Positions 27,797-37,894 of a DNA stretch of 64,000 bases are shown here, in pieces; the stretch's first letter is position 1; every line of letters begins with the position of its first letter. The notes beneath the pieces were generated by a model. That model did no database searches, was not told where the DNA came from, and saw only the letters and a list, made by a program, of their open reading frames with translations. Location of the stretch: assembly GCA_963726405.1 (NCBI GenBank), contig CAVSCF010000015.1, positions 106,813 through 170,812 on the forward strand, in the 5' to 3' direction. This stretch comes from JAOUJD01 sp963726405 (GTDB lineage: Bacteria > Pseudomonadota > Gammaproteobacteria > Burkholderiales > Burkholderiaceae_F). The position numbers were made by a program, and so were the translations under genes.

Positions 27797-29239
27797 ATGT
27801 CCCTTGACGCTGGTCTCGTCTGGTTCCGGCGGGACCTGCGGCTGGCCGACCACGCCGCGCTGGCCGCGGCGCTGAAGTCATGCCGGCAAGTTCATTGCGT
27901 GTTCGTCTATGACCGCGCGATCCTCGACGAGTTGCTCGCGGCGGGGCTGCGCGCCGATCGCCGGGTCGAATTCATCCACGCCGCGGTCGCGGACCTCGAC
28001 GAGGCGTTGCGCCGGCGCGGCGGCGGGCTGAGGGTCACGAACGGACGGGCCGCGGAGTCGGTCGTCGACCTCGCGCGGCGCCTCGGCGTCGACGCCGTGT
28101 TCGCCAATGCGGATTACGAACCGTACGCGACCGTTCGCGACGCGGACGTCGCACGTCAACTGGGGGAGCAAGGAAGACGCCTGCTGCTGTTCAAGGACCA
28201 GGTGATCCTCGAGAAGAGCGAAGTGATGACGGGCGCCGGGACGCCGTTTTCGGTGTTCACTCCGTACCGCAACGCCTGGCTGAAGCGGCTGCAGGAGGCG
28301 GACGTCGCCGCGCATGCGACCGAAGCGGGAACACTTGCACCCCCACCAGCCGGGCCACCGCTGCGGCCGTCGCTGGCTCAGCTCGGTTTCAAGGCATCCA
28401 ACCTGGGCGAGCTGAGCCTGCCGCTCGGCGAGGCGGGCGCGCTGCAACTGCTCGACGACTTCGTCGGCCGCATCGGTGACTATCGCGCAACGCGCGATTT
28501 TCCGGCGCTGCGCGGGCCGTCCTACCTGTCGGTGCACCTGCGCTTCGGCACGGTGTCGATCCGGGAACTCGTGCGCCGGGCGCGCGAGCAGTCATCGGAT
28601 GGCGCTTCGACCTGGCTTTCCGAACTGGTGTGGCGGGAGTTCTACCAGATGGTCCTGTGGCACCACCCGCATGTCGTCGATCGGGCCTTCCGCCCGGAGT
28701 ACGACCGCATCGAGTGGGAAACCGGCCCGCAGGCCGAGGAGCACTTCCGCGCGTGGTGCGAGGGCCGCACCGGGTATCCGATCGTCGACGCCGGCATGCG
28801 GCAGCTGAACCAGACCGGCTACATGCACAACCGGCTGAGGATGATCGCGGCGAGTTTTCTCACGAAGGATCTCGGCATCGACTGGCGCCGCGGCGAGCGC
28901 TACTTCGCGCAGCACCTCAACGACTACGACCTGGCGGCCAACAACGGCGGCTGGCAGTGGGCGGCATCGACCGGCTGCGACGCTCAGCCGTACTTCCGCA
29001 TCTTCAACCCGGTCACGCAGTCGAGGAAGTTCGACGCGGAGGGCCGCTTCATTCGACGGTACGTGCCCGAGATATCGGGCCTCGACGCCGCGGATATCCA
29101 CGCGCCCTGGCTGGCGCCGGCGGAGCGCCAGCGCGCCGCGGGCGCCGTGATCGGGAGGGACTATCCGGCGCCGCTGGTGGACCACGCCGAAGCGCGCCAG
29201 GCCACGCTGCGTCGCTACGCGGTGGTGAAGGACCGCTGA
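27797..29239 (+). CDS. phrB: Deoxyribodipyrimidine photolyase
   Basis: Class I CPD photolyase, 480 residues, repairs UV-induced cyclobutane dimers in light. The N-terminal antenna domain begins LVWFRRDLRLADHAALAAAL. The FAD domain has LRFGTVSIRELVRRA, WLSELVWREFYQMVLWHHP, GYPIVDAGMRQLNQTGYMHN, RLRMIAASFLTKDLGIDWRR, HLNDYDLAANNGGWQWAAST and GCDAQPYFRIFNP, including the Asn-Asn-Gly-Gly-Trp segment. It is divergent from yqgE with about 60 bases between; no LexA box was recognised there. It converges on the small secreted protein at 29251. Confidence 0.96.
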   Translation: MSLDAGLVWFRRDLRLADHAALAAALKSCRQVHCVFVYDRAILDELLAAGLRADRRVEFIHAAVADLDEALRRRGGGLRVTNGRAAESVVDLARRLGVDAVFANADYEPYATVRDADVARQLGEQGRRLLLFKDQVILEKSEVMTGAGTPFSVFTPYRNAWLKRLQEADVAAHATEAGTLAPPPAGPPLRPSLAQLGFKASNLGELSLPLGEAGALQLLDDFVGRIGDYRATRDFPALRGPSYLSVHLRFGTVSIRELVRRAREQSSDGASTWLSELVWREFYQMVLWHHPHVVDRAFRPEYDRIEWETGPQAEEHFRAWCEGRTGYPIVDAGMRQLNQTGYMHNRLRMIAASFLTKDLGIDWRRGERYFAQHLNDYDLAANNGGWQWAASTGCDAQPYFRIFNPVTQSRKFDAEGRFIRRYVPEISGLDAADIHAPWLAPAERQRAAGAVIGRDYPAPLVDHAEARQATLRRYAVVKDR

Positions 29240-29250
29240 GTAGCGGCCGC

Positions 29251-29592
29251 CTACTTGCCGTACATCGGCATCGATGCGCCGGTGCACTCGAAGTGCCCGC
29301 GCACGGTGTCGTTGTAGTAGCGGCCCTTCTCGCGCGACTTGCGCCACGCCGCGATCGTCGAGGCCGGCACCTCGCAGTAGTGGTACCAGATGCCGTTGAG
29401 GCTGACGAGCGCGTACTGGTGCGTCTCGTCGTAGCAGATGCGCTTCACGTTCGGGCTGCGCGCGACTCCCTCGCACTTGAACGGCGCGAGGTCGACTTCG
29501 CCGCGCGCTTTCACGTAGACGCGCTCGGCCAGGGCGGCGTCGGCCGCCGCGAGCAGGAGGGCACCGAGAGCGATTGCCAGCAGCTTGTTCAT
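29251..29592 (-). CDS. Small exported protein with KTSC-like domain
   Basis: 113 residues: a signal peptide (MNKLLAIALGALLLAAADAA, cut near ALA) and a compact domain with ICYDETHQYALVSLNGIWYH, YCEVPASTIAAWRKSREKGR and YYNDTVRGHFECTG. This resembles the KTSC fold (PF13619), where similar tyrosine, proline and asparagine positions recur. Function is unknown; periplasmic location is likely. Three cysteines (in KCEG, RICYD and HYCEV) plus one near the C-terminus could form disulfides. It lies between the photolyase and the chemosensory operon; its start is 15 bases after the chpA stop, so it could be co-transcribed. Confidence 0.7.
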   Translation of the reverse strand: MNKLLAIALGALLLAAADAALAERVYVKARGEVDLAPFKCEGVARSPNVKRICYDETHQYALVSLNGIWYHYCEVPASTIAAWRKSREKGRYYNDTVRGHFECTGASMPMYGK

Positions 29593-29607
29593 CTCGCTTC
29601 CAACGAC

Positions 29608-32600
29608 CTAGGCGGTCGCCTTCTCCGCCAGGTATTGCTTCAGCAGCCGCAGCAGTTCGTCTTCCTGGTACGGCTTGCCGAGGTACTCGTTCACGCCGAG
29701 CTCGAACGCGGTGCTGCGGTGTTTCTCGGCCGTGCGCGACGTGATCATGATGATGGGGATGTCGGCGGTGGCGCGGGCGCCGCGCACGTTGCGCGTCAGG
29801 TCGTAGCCATCCATCTTCGGCATCTCGATGTCGACCAGCATGACGTCGGGCCGGACGTCCTGCATCTGCCGCAGCGCGTCGACGCCGTCCTTCGCCAGCA
29901 GCACGTTGTAGCCCTGTCGCTCGAGCAGCCGCTGGGTCACGCGTCGAACCGTCAGCGAGTCGTCGACGACCATGATGGTCGGCACGACCTGTGTCGACAG
30001 TTCGGTGGCCTGCTGCAGCTGGCCCTGCGCCGCGTTGGCCTCGGCGCGCGCCTCGGGCGCGACGTCGAAGACGGCCGGGGGCTCCGGCGCGCGCGTGATC
30101 AGCTGCACCGGATTGATGATCAGCACGATGTCGCCGTTGCCGAGGATGGTCGCACCGAGGATGCCGGCCAGTCGCGCGACCTGCGCGCCGACGCTCTTGA
30201 CCACCACCTCCTGGTTGCTCGACACGTCGTCCACCGCCACGGCGAGGCGGTCGTCACCGGACTTCAGCAGGATGACGGGCGTCTGCTTCGACAGGTGGGG
30301 CGTGGTCTCCTCGCCGACCAGTTGAGTCAGCGGGCGCAGCACGACCTGACCCACCGGGGACATGTCGATGATGCCTTCGGCGAGCGCGGACAGCAGCGTC
30401 GTCGGGCGGTAGCGACGCACCTGCTCGACCATGCCCGCGGGAATCGCATAGCGACGGCCGCCGATCTTGGCGAGCACGACCTGCGCGACAGCGAGCGTCA
30501 TCGGCAGGTACAGCGTGAAGCGCGTGCCGCGGCCGGCCTCGCTGGAGATGGAGATGCGGCCGCCGAACGAGGCGAGCTCCGCGCGCACCACGTCCATGCC
30601 CACGCCGCGTCCGGCGAGCTCCGTGACCTCGTTGACCGTCGTGAAGCCCGGCTGGAAGATCAGTTCCATCAACTCGCGATCGCCGAGTTCCTGGTCGGCG
30701 GCGATCAGTTCGCGCTCGATGGCCCGTTCGCGGATCCGCTTCAGGTTCAGCCCGACGCCGTCGTCGCTGATGACGATGACGATCTCGTTGCCTTCCGGCT
30801 TGACGTCGACGACGAGCTCGCCGGTCTCGGGCTTGCCGGCCGCCCGACGTTCGGCCGGTGACTCCAGCCCGTGCACGATCGCGTTGCGGATCAGGTGCTC
30901 GAACGGCCCGGCCATCTTTTCAAGGACGCCGCGATCGAGTTCGGTCGCCGCGCCACGAAGGTCGAGGTTGACGCGCTTGTCGAGTTCCTTGGACGCCTGC
31001 CGCGCCACCCGGTACAGCCGCTCGGACACGTTCGAGAACGGCACCAGGCGCACGCGCATCAGCTGCTGCTGGAGGTCGCGCGTCAGGCGCGACTGGGAGA
31101 TCAGGTCGACGTCGGCGGACTGCAGGCCCTTGAGCATGTTGCTCTGGACCATGGCCACGTCCTCGACCGACTCCGCGAGCATGCGCGTCAGTTCCTGCAA
31201 GCGCGTGTAGCGGTCGAACTCGAGCGGATCGAAGTTCGCGGACTCGCGCGAGAGGCGGTCGCCGCGCGCCTGGATCTGCGCATCGGCCTGGATTTCCACC
31301 TCGCGCAGCTGCGAGCGCAGGCGCTGGATGTTCTCCGTCAGGTCGGCCAGCGCGCTCTTGATCGTGCCGACCTCGTTCTCGAGTTTCGAGCGCGCGATCG
31401 CCACCTCGCCGGCCTGGTCGACCAGCTTGTCCAGCACGTCGGCGCGTACACGGATGAACGTCGTCTGCGGCGCAGCGCCCGGCGCCGCGGCGGGAAGGGT
31501 CGCGCTGACCTCGGCCGGCAGCGTGACGTGGGGTGCGGGACGGGCCGGTTCTGCCGCGGCGGGCGCCGCAGCGCTCGGCTCCGGCTTCGTTTCGCCGCGC
31601 GCCGCGTGCGTCTGTTCGCGCGCCGACGCCAGGTCGATCACCGGCGCAAGCGGCGGCGCAAGTGCCGCGGCGGCCTCCTGCGCGCGCCGTGCGGCTTCGG
31701 GATCCAGCAACTCGTCGTAAAGGCCCATCGCCAGGTCGTACTGGCCGTGCAGGGCGTCGACCAGCTCGGGTGGAACGTCGGCCAGCTGCATGGCCGCCTC
31801 CATCCGCGTTTCCATCTCGTGCACGAGCTCGCCCAGGCGCATCGCTCCGGCCATGCGCGCGCTGCCCTTGATCGTGTGGAGCTTGCGCATCATGTCGCGC
31901 GCCAGCTCCCGATCGTTGGTATTGGCGGCGAGAGCGCGAAGGCTCGTGGCCACCGACGGCAGCAACTCGGCGGCCTCGGTCAGGAACACTTCCAGCAGTT
32001 CGGGGTCGAGTTCGTCCCGGACCTTCACGGGAGCGGGACGACCGGGCTCCGCGGGAGCTTCGACTTCGTCGTCCGCCTCGGCAGTCGCGCGCGCGATCAC
32101 CTCGACATCGTGAAGGCCGAGCGGCGGCGGTTCGGCCGGCGTGGAGATCTCGCCCACGACCGGAGCAAGCAGCGGCGCGGCTTCTTCCACCGCCTGCTCT
32201 TCGGCGACGGCAGGCGGTTCCTCGTCGACGACGACCGTGCTCGCGTCCTCATGCAGCGCGCTGTGCGCCCGCACGACCGAGACGAGGTCCTCGACTGCAC
32301 CGGCCTCGAGCGGCGCCTCGTCCGGGTAGAAGCCCGCGGCGAACTGATGCAGCATGCCGCGAAGGCGGTCGAGAACGCGTTCAAGCGTGTCGAACTGCGC
32401 CGGGGAAAGCGTGAGTTGATGCGCTTCGGACAGCGACGACAAGGTGCGCATCAGGTCTTCGAGCGGATCGGTCACCGCCACGACAGGTGCCAGCCCCACG
32501 GTGCGCGAGATGCCGCACAGCGAATGGGCGCGGCGCACCAGGCTCGGGCTGACCGGCCGCCCGGGCTCGTAGCGCCACTCGGCGATCTCGTTCGCCAGCA

Positions 32601-35523
32601 CCCGGATGCATTCGTCGGCTTCGCTCAGGAAGATCGAATACAGGCCATGGCTGATCTCGAGCGGGCCGATGCGCTTGATGTCGTCGTTCGTCGACTCGGC
32701 GGGCAGCGAAAGCTCGATCGTGTCGAAAGGCGTCGGCGCCATGTCGACGGGTTCAGCGGGTGCGGATAGCGGTTCCTCGATCCCTTCCAGCACGGCGGCC
32801 GGCGGCGCCGGCTCGCTGGGCGCCGCGGCGTCGGTGAACAGCACCTCCTCGGTCGCCGGAACAGGCTCGGCCTCGGCATCGACCTCATACAACGCGATCG
32901 TGATCGGTGAATCGTCCTCGAACTCCTCCTCGGCCAGCGTCGTGGCCGCCTCGACGGTGGCCGGGACATCGCTGCTCTCGACCTTCGGCGCCAGCGCCTC
33001 CTCGGGCAGTTCGCCCTCGTATTCGAACACGCCGCCTTCGCGTACGCGCTGCGCCGCCCGCACGAGCGCCGTCGGATCGAGCAGCACGTCGGGCTGCACC
33101 GCGACCCGCGCAACCCACTGCCGGATGACGCGCTCGGCCCCGGCTCCGAGTTCGATGAGATCGTCGCTCGCCGGCCGTTCCTGGGCCAGCCACAGGTTGA
33201 AGCACTGCTCCACGCCCCAGGCGCCCTCGCCGATCGTCTTGAAGCCGACCATCCGGCTCGAGCCCTTGAGCGTGTGGAACGCTCGCCGCACGGTGGTCAT
33301 GGTCGCCTGGTCGTCGCGGCGCAGGCGCAGCATCGCGAGCTGCTCGTTGATGCTGTCGAGGACCTCGCCCGCCTCCTCGACGAAGATCTCGCACAGCTCG
33401 CTGTTGGCGGCCGCGTCGGACGACGGCAGAGGCGCTGTCGGAGGCGGCGCCTCCGGAGCCTTCGGGGGCGCCAGCAACTGCTCGAGTTCGACGGCGAGCT
33501 CGCGGCTGTGTCCTTCCTTCAGCTGCACCACGATGTTCAGCGCGCGGCTCGCCTTGCTCTTCAACGCGCTGTCGTCGAGCAGGTCGGCCTCGTTCGAAAT
33601 CGTCGGCAGCACGCGTTCCAGCGCATCGAGCGCGCGTGCATCGCCGGCCACCGCGATCAATCGCTGTGCATGCAGGTGCGCCGTTTCGAGGTTCTTGCGG
33701 ACGGCGGTCTCGACGTTGTCCGTGCGCTTGGGCTCCGGAATCCGCATGTCGATCGTGCGCGGCGCGGTGTATTCGTCATCGGCGGGCGCGTCGACCGACT
33801 CGGCCTGCAACTGGCCGATGTCGGCACTGAAGACTCCCGTCGCCGGGTCGTAATGGAACATCCCGCGGGGGCGGTCCGCATCCTGGCCGACGCTCTCGAC
33901 GAAGAATCCGATCGCGCCGAGGTTCTGCGCGATGCGGTCGAACTCCTGCGTGTCGGGTTCGACCCCCGGATCGACGAAACGGGCGATCGACTTCTGCACG
34001 TTGCGCAGGGCCACGACCGGATCGTCATAGCCGAGCAGCGACAGCACTCCGCAGACCTGGTCGAACATTCCCGATGTCGCGGCGAGGTCGGCGCGCTCGG
34101 CCGGATTGCGGAAGAAGCGGTCGAGGCGCTGTTCGATCTCGCGCAGGGTGGACTGCGTCTCGGCGACCACCGTGCCCATCGTCAACCGGTCCTGCGCACG
34201 GCGCGCAAGTTCCGACATCCACGGGCCGGTCTCTGGCAACGGCTTGCCGTCGCGCGCCTTGACGAGGCGGTCCATGACCTGCTGGGCGCGTTCCTCGTAC
34301 TCCGGTTCGATCTGCGGCAACTCCTCGACGCCGAGGTCGAGGAAAAGCAGCGCCGAGGCCACTTCGAGGCCGAGGCCTTCGCGCAGCGACGGATCGAGCT
34401 TGCCGAAGCCGCTGGTCGCCCGCCCGATGGCGTCGAGCGTCGCGACCAGCGCATTGCCGCGCAGCTTGCTCGCGCTGCTGCGCGCAAGCGAGATTTCCTG
34501 GTCGAACTTCGCGTTCTCGGGTGCGCCCGCCACGACGTGGCTCCACACCTGTTTCGCCTGACCGAGCGCTTCCTTCAGCGTGCGCATCGCGTCCGCGTCC
34601 ATGGCGGTCAGCGTCGCGCTCTCGAAGTCGAGCGGAATCAGCGCTTCCAGCCCGTACAACCGCTTCACCTCGCCTACCCGCGGCACGCCGCCATCCGCGC
34701 GGCCGACGTAATAGAGCGTGTCGATCATCAGGCGCTCGGCGACGGCGCCGCCGCCGTCGATCATCCGGCGCAATTGCAGGTTCAGCCGCGCGAGCACCCG
34801 CTTCAGGTCGACGTCCACCGCCAGCGCGTTGGCATCGAGCGCCTCGAGCAGTCCCCGCGCGACCCACCAGAAACTGCGCGCGAGACCGCGCTGGGGCATC
34901 TGTTCGAGGTCGGAGAGCGCCTCGCGCATCGCCGAGCGCGGCCCGCGCTCGTCCGCCTTGCGCAGGAAGCCGAGCAGGCCGAGTTCGAAGCGGGCACGCC
35001 GGTCCCGCAACTGCTGGGGCGTGAACTGGCGCGGTTCGATCTGGTGAAACGCGGGACGGCGAGACAGGTCCGGAAACACGAGATCGGCCGGGTGCACGCG
35101 CGCCGCGCCGTTCAGTTGCAGCACGTCCCGGTAGTACGGAAAGAGCCGCAACGGCTGGTTCGGACGGCCGGACAGCAGGCCTTCCAGGTACGCCATCACC
35201 GCGGAAAGCGCGGTCTCGACCACGCGAACCGGTGCCGGCAGGCATTCCTTCGGGTTCGCCTCGAACTGACGCGTGAGGTGTTCGACGGCCTCGGTGACCA
35301 GCGCCACGCCGCGCAGGTCGAGCAACTGCAGCGCCCCGTTGGCCTGGTGCACCTGGTTGCGCGCGTTGCGCAGGCTGTCGACGTCCTGCTTGTTGGCGAC
35401 GAACGCCTTCAGCCCGTTGACCGCTTCGTTCAGCGAAGTCCGGATCTCGTCGATGACCCATGCCAGCGGCGCTACATCGGGCGCAGCGCCTACCAGCTGA
35501 TTGGGGTCGTGTCTTTCGGCCAT
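29608..35523 (-). CDS. chpA: ChpA/PilL hybrid chemotaxis histidine kinase for type IV pili
   Basis: Very large CheA-type kinase, 1971 residues, core of the Chp system that controls twitching and pilus-linked signalling. A long helical N-terminal half is followed by Hpt domains with histidines in AFHTLKGSSRMVG (His about 750), RRAHSLCGISRTVG (about 999) and KLHTIKGSARMAG (about 1216). A low-complexity Ala/Pro linker follows, then the dimerisation/P4 domain with HLIRNAIVHGLES, ISDDGVGLN and GRGVGMDVVRAEL, and a CheW-like domain (GGRRYAIPAGMVEQVRRY). A C-terminal receiver domain has TIMVVDDSLTVRR and phospho-acceptor Asp in LVDIEMPKMDGYD (about 1892). Upstream pilJ, pilI, pilH and pilG complete the operon. 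The frame is intact over its whole length. Confidence 0.95.
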   Translation of the reverse strand: MAERHDPNQLVGAAPDVAPLAWVIDEIRTSLNEAVNGLKAFVANKQDVDSLRNARNQVHQANGALQLLDLRGVALVTEAVEHLTRQFEANPKECLPAPVRVVETALSAVMAYLEGLLSGRPNQPLRLFPYYRDVLQLNGAARVHPADLVFPDLSRRPAFHQIEPRQFTPQQLRDRRARFELGLLGFLRKADERGPRSAMREALSDLEQMPQRGLARSFWWVARGLLEALDANALAVDVDLKRVLARLNLQLRRMIDGGGAVAERLMIDTLYYVGRADGGVPRVGEVKRLYGLEALIPLDFESATLTAMDADAMRTLKEALGQAKQVWSHVVAGAPENAKFDQEISLARSSASKLRGNALVATLDAIGRATSGFGKLDPSLREGLGLEVASALLFLDLGVEELPQIEPEYEERAQQVMDRLVKARDGKPLPETGPWMSELARRAQDRLTMGTVVAETQSTLREIEQRLDRFFRNPAERADLAATSGMFDQVCGVLSLLGYDDPVVALRNVQKSIARFVDPGVEPDTQEFDRIAQNLGAIGFFVESVGQDADRPRGMFHYDPATGVFSADIGQLQAESVDAPADDEYTAPRTIDMRIPEPKRTDNVETAVRKNLETAHLHAQRLIAVAGDARALDALERVLPTISNEADLLDDSALKSKASRALNIVVQLKEGHSRELAVELEQLLAPPKAPEAPPPTAPLPSSDAAANSELCEIFVEEAGEVLDSINEQLAMLRLRRDDQATMTTVRRAFHTLKGSSRMVGFKTIGEGAWGVEQCFNLWLAQERPASDDLIELGAGAERVIRQWVARVAVQPDVLLDPTALVRAAQRVREGGVFEYEGELPEEALAPKVESSDVPATVEAATTLAEEEFEDDSPITIALYEVDAEAEPVPATEEVLFTDAAAPSEPAPPAAVLEGIEEPLSAPAEPVDMAPTPFDTIELSLPAESTNDDIKRIGPLEISHGLYSIFLSEADECIRVLANEIAEWRYEPGRPVSPSLVRRAHSLCGISRTVGLAPVVAVTDPLEDLMRTLSSLSEAHQLTLSPAQFDTLERVLDRLRGMLHQFAAGFYPDEAPLEAGAVEDLVSVVRAHSALHEDASTVVVDEEPPAVAEEQAVEEAAPLLAPVVGEISTPAEPPPLGLHDVEVIARATAEADDEVEAPAEPGRPAPVKVRDELDPELLEVFLTEAAELLPSVATSLRALAANTNDRELARDMMRKLHTIKGSARMAGAMRLGELVHEMETRMEAAMQLADVPPELVDALHGQYDLAMGLYDELLDPEAARRAQEAAAALAPPLAPVIDLASAREQTHAARGETKPEPSAAAPAAAEPARPAPHVTLPAEVSATLPAAAPGAAPQTTFIRVRADVLDKLVDQAGEVAIARSKLENEVGTIKSALADLTENIQRLRSQLREVEIQADAQIQARGDRLSRESANFDPLEFDRYTRLQELTRMLAESVEDVAMVQSNMLKGLQSADVDLISQSRLTRDLQQQLMRVRLVPFSNVSERLYRVARQASKELDKRVNLDLRGAATELDRGVLEKMAGPFEHLIRNAIVHGLESPAERRAAGKPETGELVVDVKPEGNEIVIVISDDGVGLNLKRIRERAIERELIAADQELGDRELMELIFQPGFTTVNEVTELAGRGVGMDVVRAELASFGGRISISSEAGRGTRFTLYLPMTLAVAQVVLAKIGGRRYAIPAGMVEQVRRYRPTTLLSALAEGIIDMSPVGQVVLRPLTQLVGEETTPHLSKQTPVILLKSGDDRLAVAVDDVSSNQEVVVKSVGAQVARLAGILGATILGNGDIVLIINPVQLITRAPEPPAVFDVAPEARAEANAAQGQLQQATELSTQVVPTIMVVDDSLTVRRVTQRLLERQGYNVLLAKDGVDALRQMQDVRPDVMLVDIEMPKMDGYDLTRNVRGARATADIPIIMITSRTAEKHRSTAFELGVNEYLGKPYQEDELLRLLKQYLAEKATA

Positions 35524-35555
35524 GCGTCGCTCCTGCTCGTTGCTCGCGCGCTCGA

Positions 35556-37769
35556 TCAGCCGACGCGGAACCGGGCCACCGAGGCCTTCAGTTCACGCGC
35601 GAGCGTGGCGAGCTGGCCGATCGACTGCGCGGCCTGGCGTGTGCCCTGGGACGTCTGCTCGGTGACCGAAAGAATGCGTTCGATCGACTGCGCCACGCCG
35701 CCGGCGGACTGCGCCTGGTCGTTGGTGGTCGAGGCGATGCGTTCGATCAGTTCCGCGAGCTGGCGCGACACCCGACCGATGTCGGACAGCGCGTTGCCGG
35801 CCGAGTCGGACAGCTTCGCACCCTCGACCACGCCCTGGGTGCTCTTCTCCATGGCCGCCACCGCGTCCTGCGTGTCGGTCTGAATGGTGCGGACCAGCGC
35901 GCCGATCTGCTTCGCGGCTTCGGCCGAGCGATCGGCCAGGCGCTGAACCTCCTCTGCCACCACCGAGAAACCCCGGCCCGCCTCGCCTGCCGACGCGGCC
36001 TGGATCGCCGCGTTCAAGGCCAGCACGTTCGTCTGCTCGGTGATGTCGGTGATCAGCTCGACGATCTCGCCGATTTCCTGCGACGACTCGCCGAGGCGCT
36101 TGATGCGCTTCGCGGTCTCCTGGATCTGCTCGCGAATCTCGTTCATGCCGCTGATCTGGTTGAACACCGCGCGCTGGCCGCGCTCGGCGGCATCGAGCGA
36201 TGCGCGGGCGACCTTGGCGGATTCGGCCGCGCCCTTGGACACGTCGTTGATCTGGGCCGCCATGCGCAGCACCTTGTCGCCCGTGTCCTTGATCTCCTTC
36301 GACTGCGCTTCCGAAGCGGTCAGCAGGCGGGTGGCGATGTCGCGCGCCTGCGTGGACGCGCTGTTGACCTGCTCGGCGGTGTTGTTGATCCGGCCGACCA
36401 GGCCGCGCAGCTCCTCCACCGTGTAGTTCACCGAATCGGCGATGGCGCCGGTGATGTCCTCGGACACCGTGGCCTGCACCGTGAGGTTGCCGTCGGCCAC
36501 CTCCTGCAGTTCGTTCATCAACCGCAAAATGGCGGCCTGGTTCTGTTCGTTGGTGCGCTTGGCGTCCTGCTCGAGCCGCTCCGCCTGCATCCGCTGCATC
36601 TCGGCTTCAGCCGCGCGGCTGCGGGTGTCCTCGAGCAGCACCTTGACGATCGCGAAGGCGGACAGCAGCACGCCGAGCGCGAACACGCCCATGATGAAGA
36701 AGTTGAGCCGGCGGGTCGTCTGCTCCTTGTTGTAGATGCTGCCGAGCTCGGTCACCATCTGACGCAGCTGCTCGGAGTCGGCAAGGATCGCGAGTTCCGC
36801 CTCCTTCGACTGCACGATCGCCTGCAGCCCGCCGAGGGCCGCCCCGATCGAGCTTTGGAACTCGCCGTAGAGCTTCAGCAGTTCGCGCAACCGGCCGCGG
36901 GTCTCGCCGTCGCTCGCCGCGGGCAGGCGCAGCGCGTCGCTGCCCTCGAGCAGTCCCTGGGTCAGGTCGCGGAACTGGTTGACGTCGCGCCCGAGCGTCA
37001 GCGCGACCTCCGCGTTCGCGACCGTGCCCGCCACCATCTGGTTGGCGCTCTTGCCCAGGCGCTGGGTCAGCGTCACGAGCTGGCCCGCAGTGGCGATCTC
37101 GCGTCCCGAAGCCCCGTTGGCGAGCTTCAGTGCAGCGATTTCCTCGGTCAGCTGCTGCAACCGCGGCGTCGCAGCGTTGATGCGCTTGACGACGTCACCG
37201 AAGGCCAGCAGCGCCTTCTCGTTCGCCATGATCACGGAAGCCGACGACTGGCTGATCTTCCAGCGATCGACGAGACGCGCCAGGGTGGGCTGGATCTCCG
37301 CCGACGAGGCCGACAGCCCGCGCAGGTTGTCGCCATTCGAAAGGGCATCGAGGTTGGCGGCGATGGCGTCGCGGCTTTCCTTCAGTTCGACGAAGGCAGT
37401 GGGGTTCCCGCCGACGGCGTTCGGGGCGGCCTTCGCCAGTCGCTGCGTGTGCATCAGCGTGTCGCCGACGATCTCCGTCTGCAAGGTGCCGTTCGCCGCG
37501 AGGCGGTTGTCGAGGGCGAGCACGGCGATCACGATCGCGAACGACAGGCCGAGCAGGATCAGGAGCACCTGCACCTGCGTGTTCACGGGCCGGTCGCCGA
37601 TCACCGGCAGACGGAACGACAGCAGCTTGTCCATCAGCCGCATCGCCCCGCCTTCGCTCTCCGGCCGGTCGATCATCACGGTCTTCGGTGCCGGCTTGGC
37701 GCGCGCAACGTCTCCCTCCGCGTTCTTCGCCTTCTTCCTGCCGAACATCGCACCCATTTCCAGTGCCAT
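35556..37769 (-). CDS. pilJ: PilJ methyl-accepting chemotaxis protein
   Basis: Receptor of the Chp system, 737 residues, inner membrane. Two transmembrane segments, VQVLLILLGLSFAIVIAVLA (about 66-86) and NFFIMGVFALGVLLSAFAIV (about 351-372), flank a periplasmic region with two helical PilJ-type modules. The cytoplasmic part has a HAMP-like linker, a long coiled coil, and the MCP hairpin around TNVLALNAAIQAASAGEAGR (about 586), where Gln-Ala-Ala-Ser replaces the usual Glu-Ala-Ala-Arg as in other PilJ proteins. It sits between pilI and chpA with short gaps (125 and 32 bases). Confidence 0.95.
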   Translation of the reverse strand: MALEMGAMFGRKKAKNAEGDVARAKPAPKTVMIDRPESEGGAMRLMDKLLSFRLPVIGDRPVNTQVQVLLILLGLSFAIVIAVLALDNRLAANGTLQTEIVGDTLMHTQRLAKAAPNAVGGNPTAFVELKESRDAIAANLDALSNGDNLRGLSASSAEIQPTLARLVDRWKISQSSASVIMANEKALLAFGDVVKRINAATPRLQQLTEEIAALKLANGASGREIATAGQLVTLTQRLGKSANQMVAGTVANAEVALTLGRDVNQFRDLTQGLLEGSDALRLPAASDGETRGRLRELLKLYGEFQSSIGAALGGLQAIVQSKEAELAILADSEQLRQMVTELGSIYNKEQTTRRLNFFIMGVFALGVLLSAFAIVKVLLEDTRSRAAEAEMQRMQAERLEQDAKRTNEQNQAAILRLMNELQEVADGNLTVQATVSEDITGAIADSVNYTVEELRGLVGRINNTAEQVNSASTQARDIATRLLTASEAQSKEIKDTGDKVLRMAAQINDVSKGAAESAKVARASLDAAERGQRAVFNQISGMNEIREQIQETAKRIKRLGESSQEIGEIVELITDITEQTNVLALNAAIQAASAGEAGRGFSVVAEEVQRLADRSAEAAKQIGALVRTIQTDTQDAVAAMEKSTQGVVEGAKLSDSAGNALSDIGRVSRQLAELIERIASTTNDQAQSAGGVAQSIERILSVTEQTSQGTRQAAQSIGQLATLARELKASVARFRVG

Positions 37770-37894
37770 TGCGTCCTCCGCCGCGTGATCAACGTGGCGC
37801 CGCGGACGATGCCGGGCGCCATCTCGTTGCCGCAGCGCGCCGCGGCAACACTTGTACTTCGGATATGCGTGTGCTGGTCATCGCTCGCCGACGC

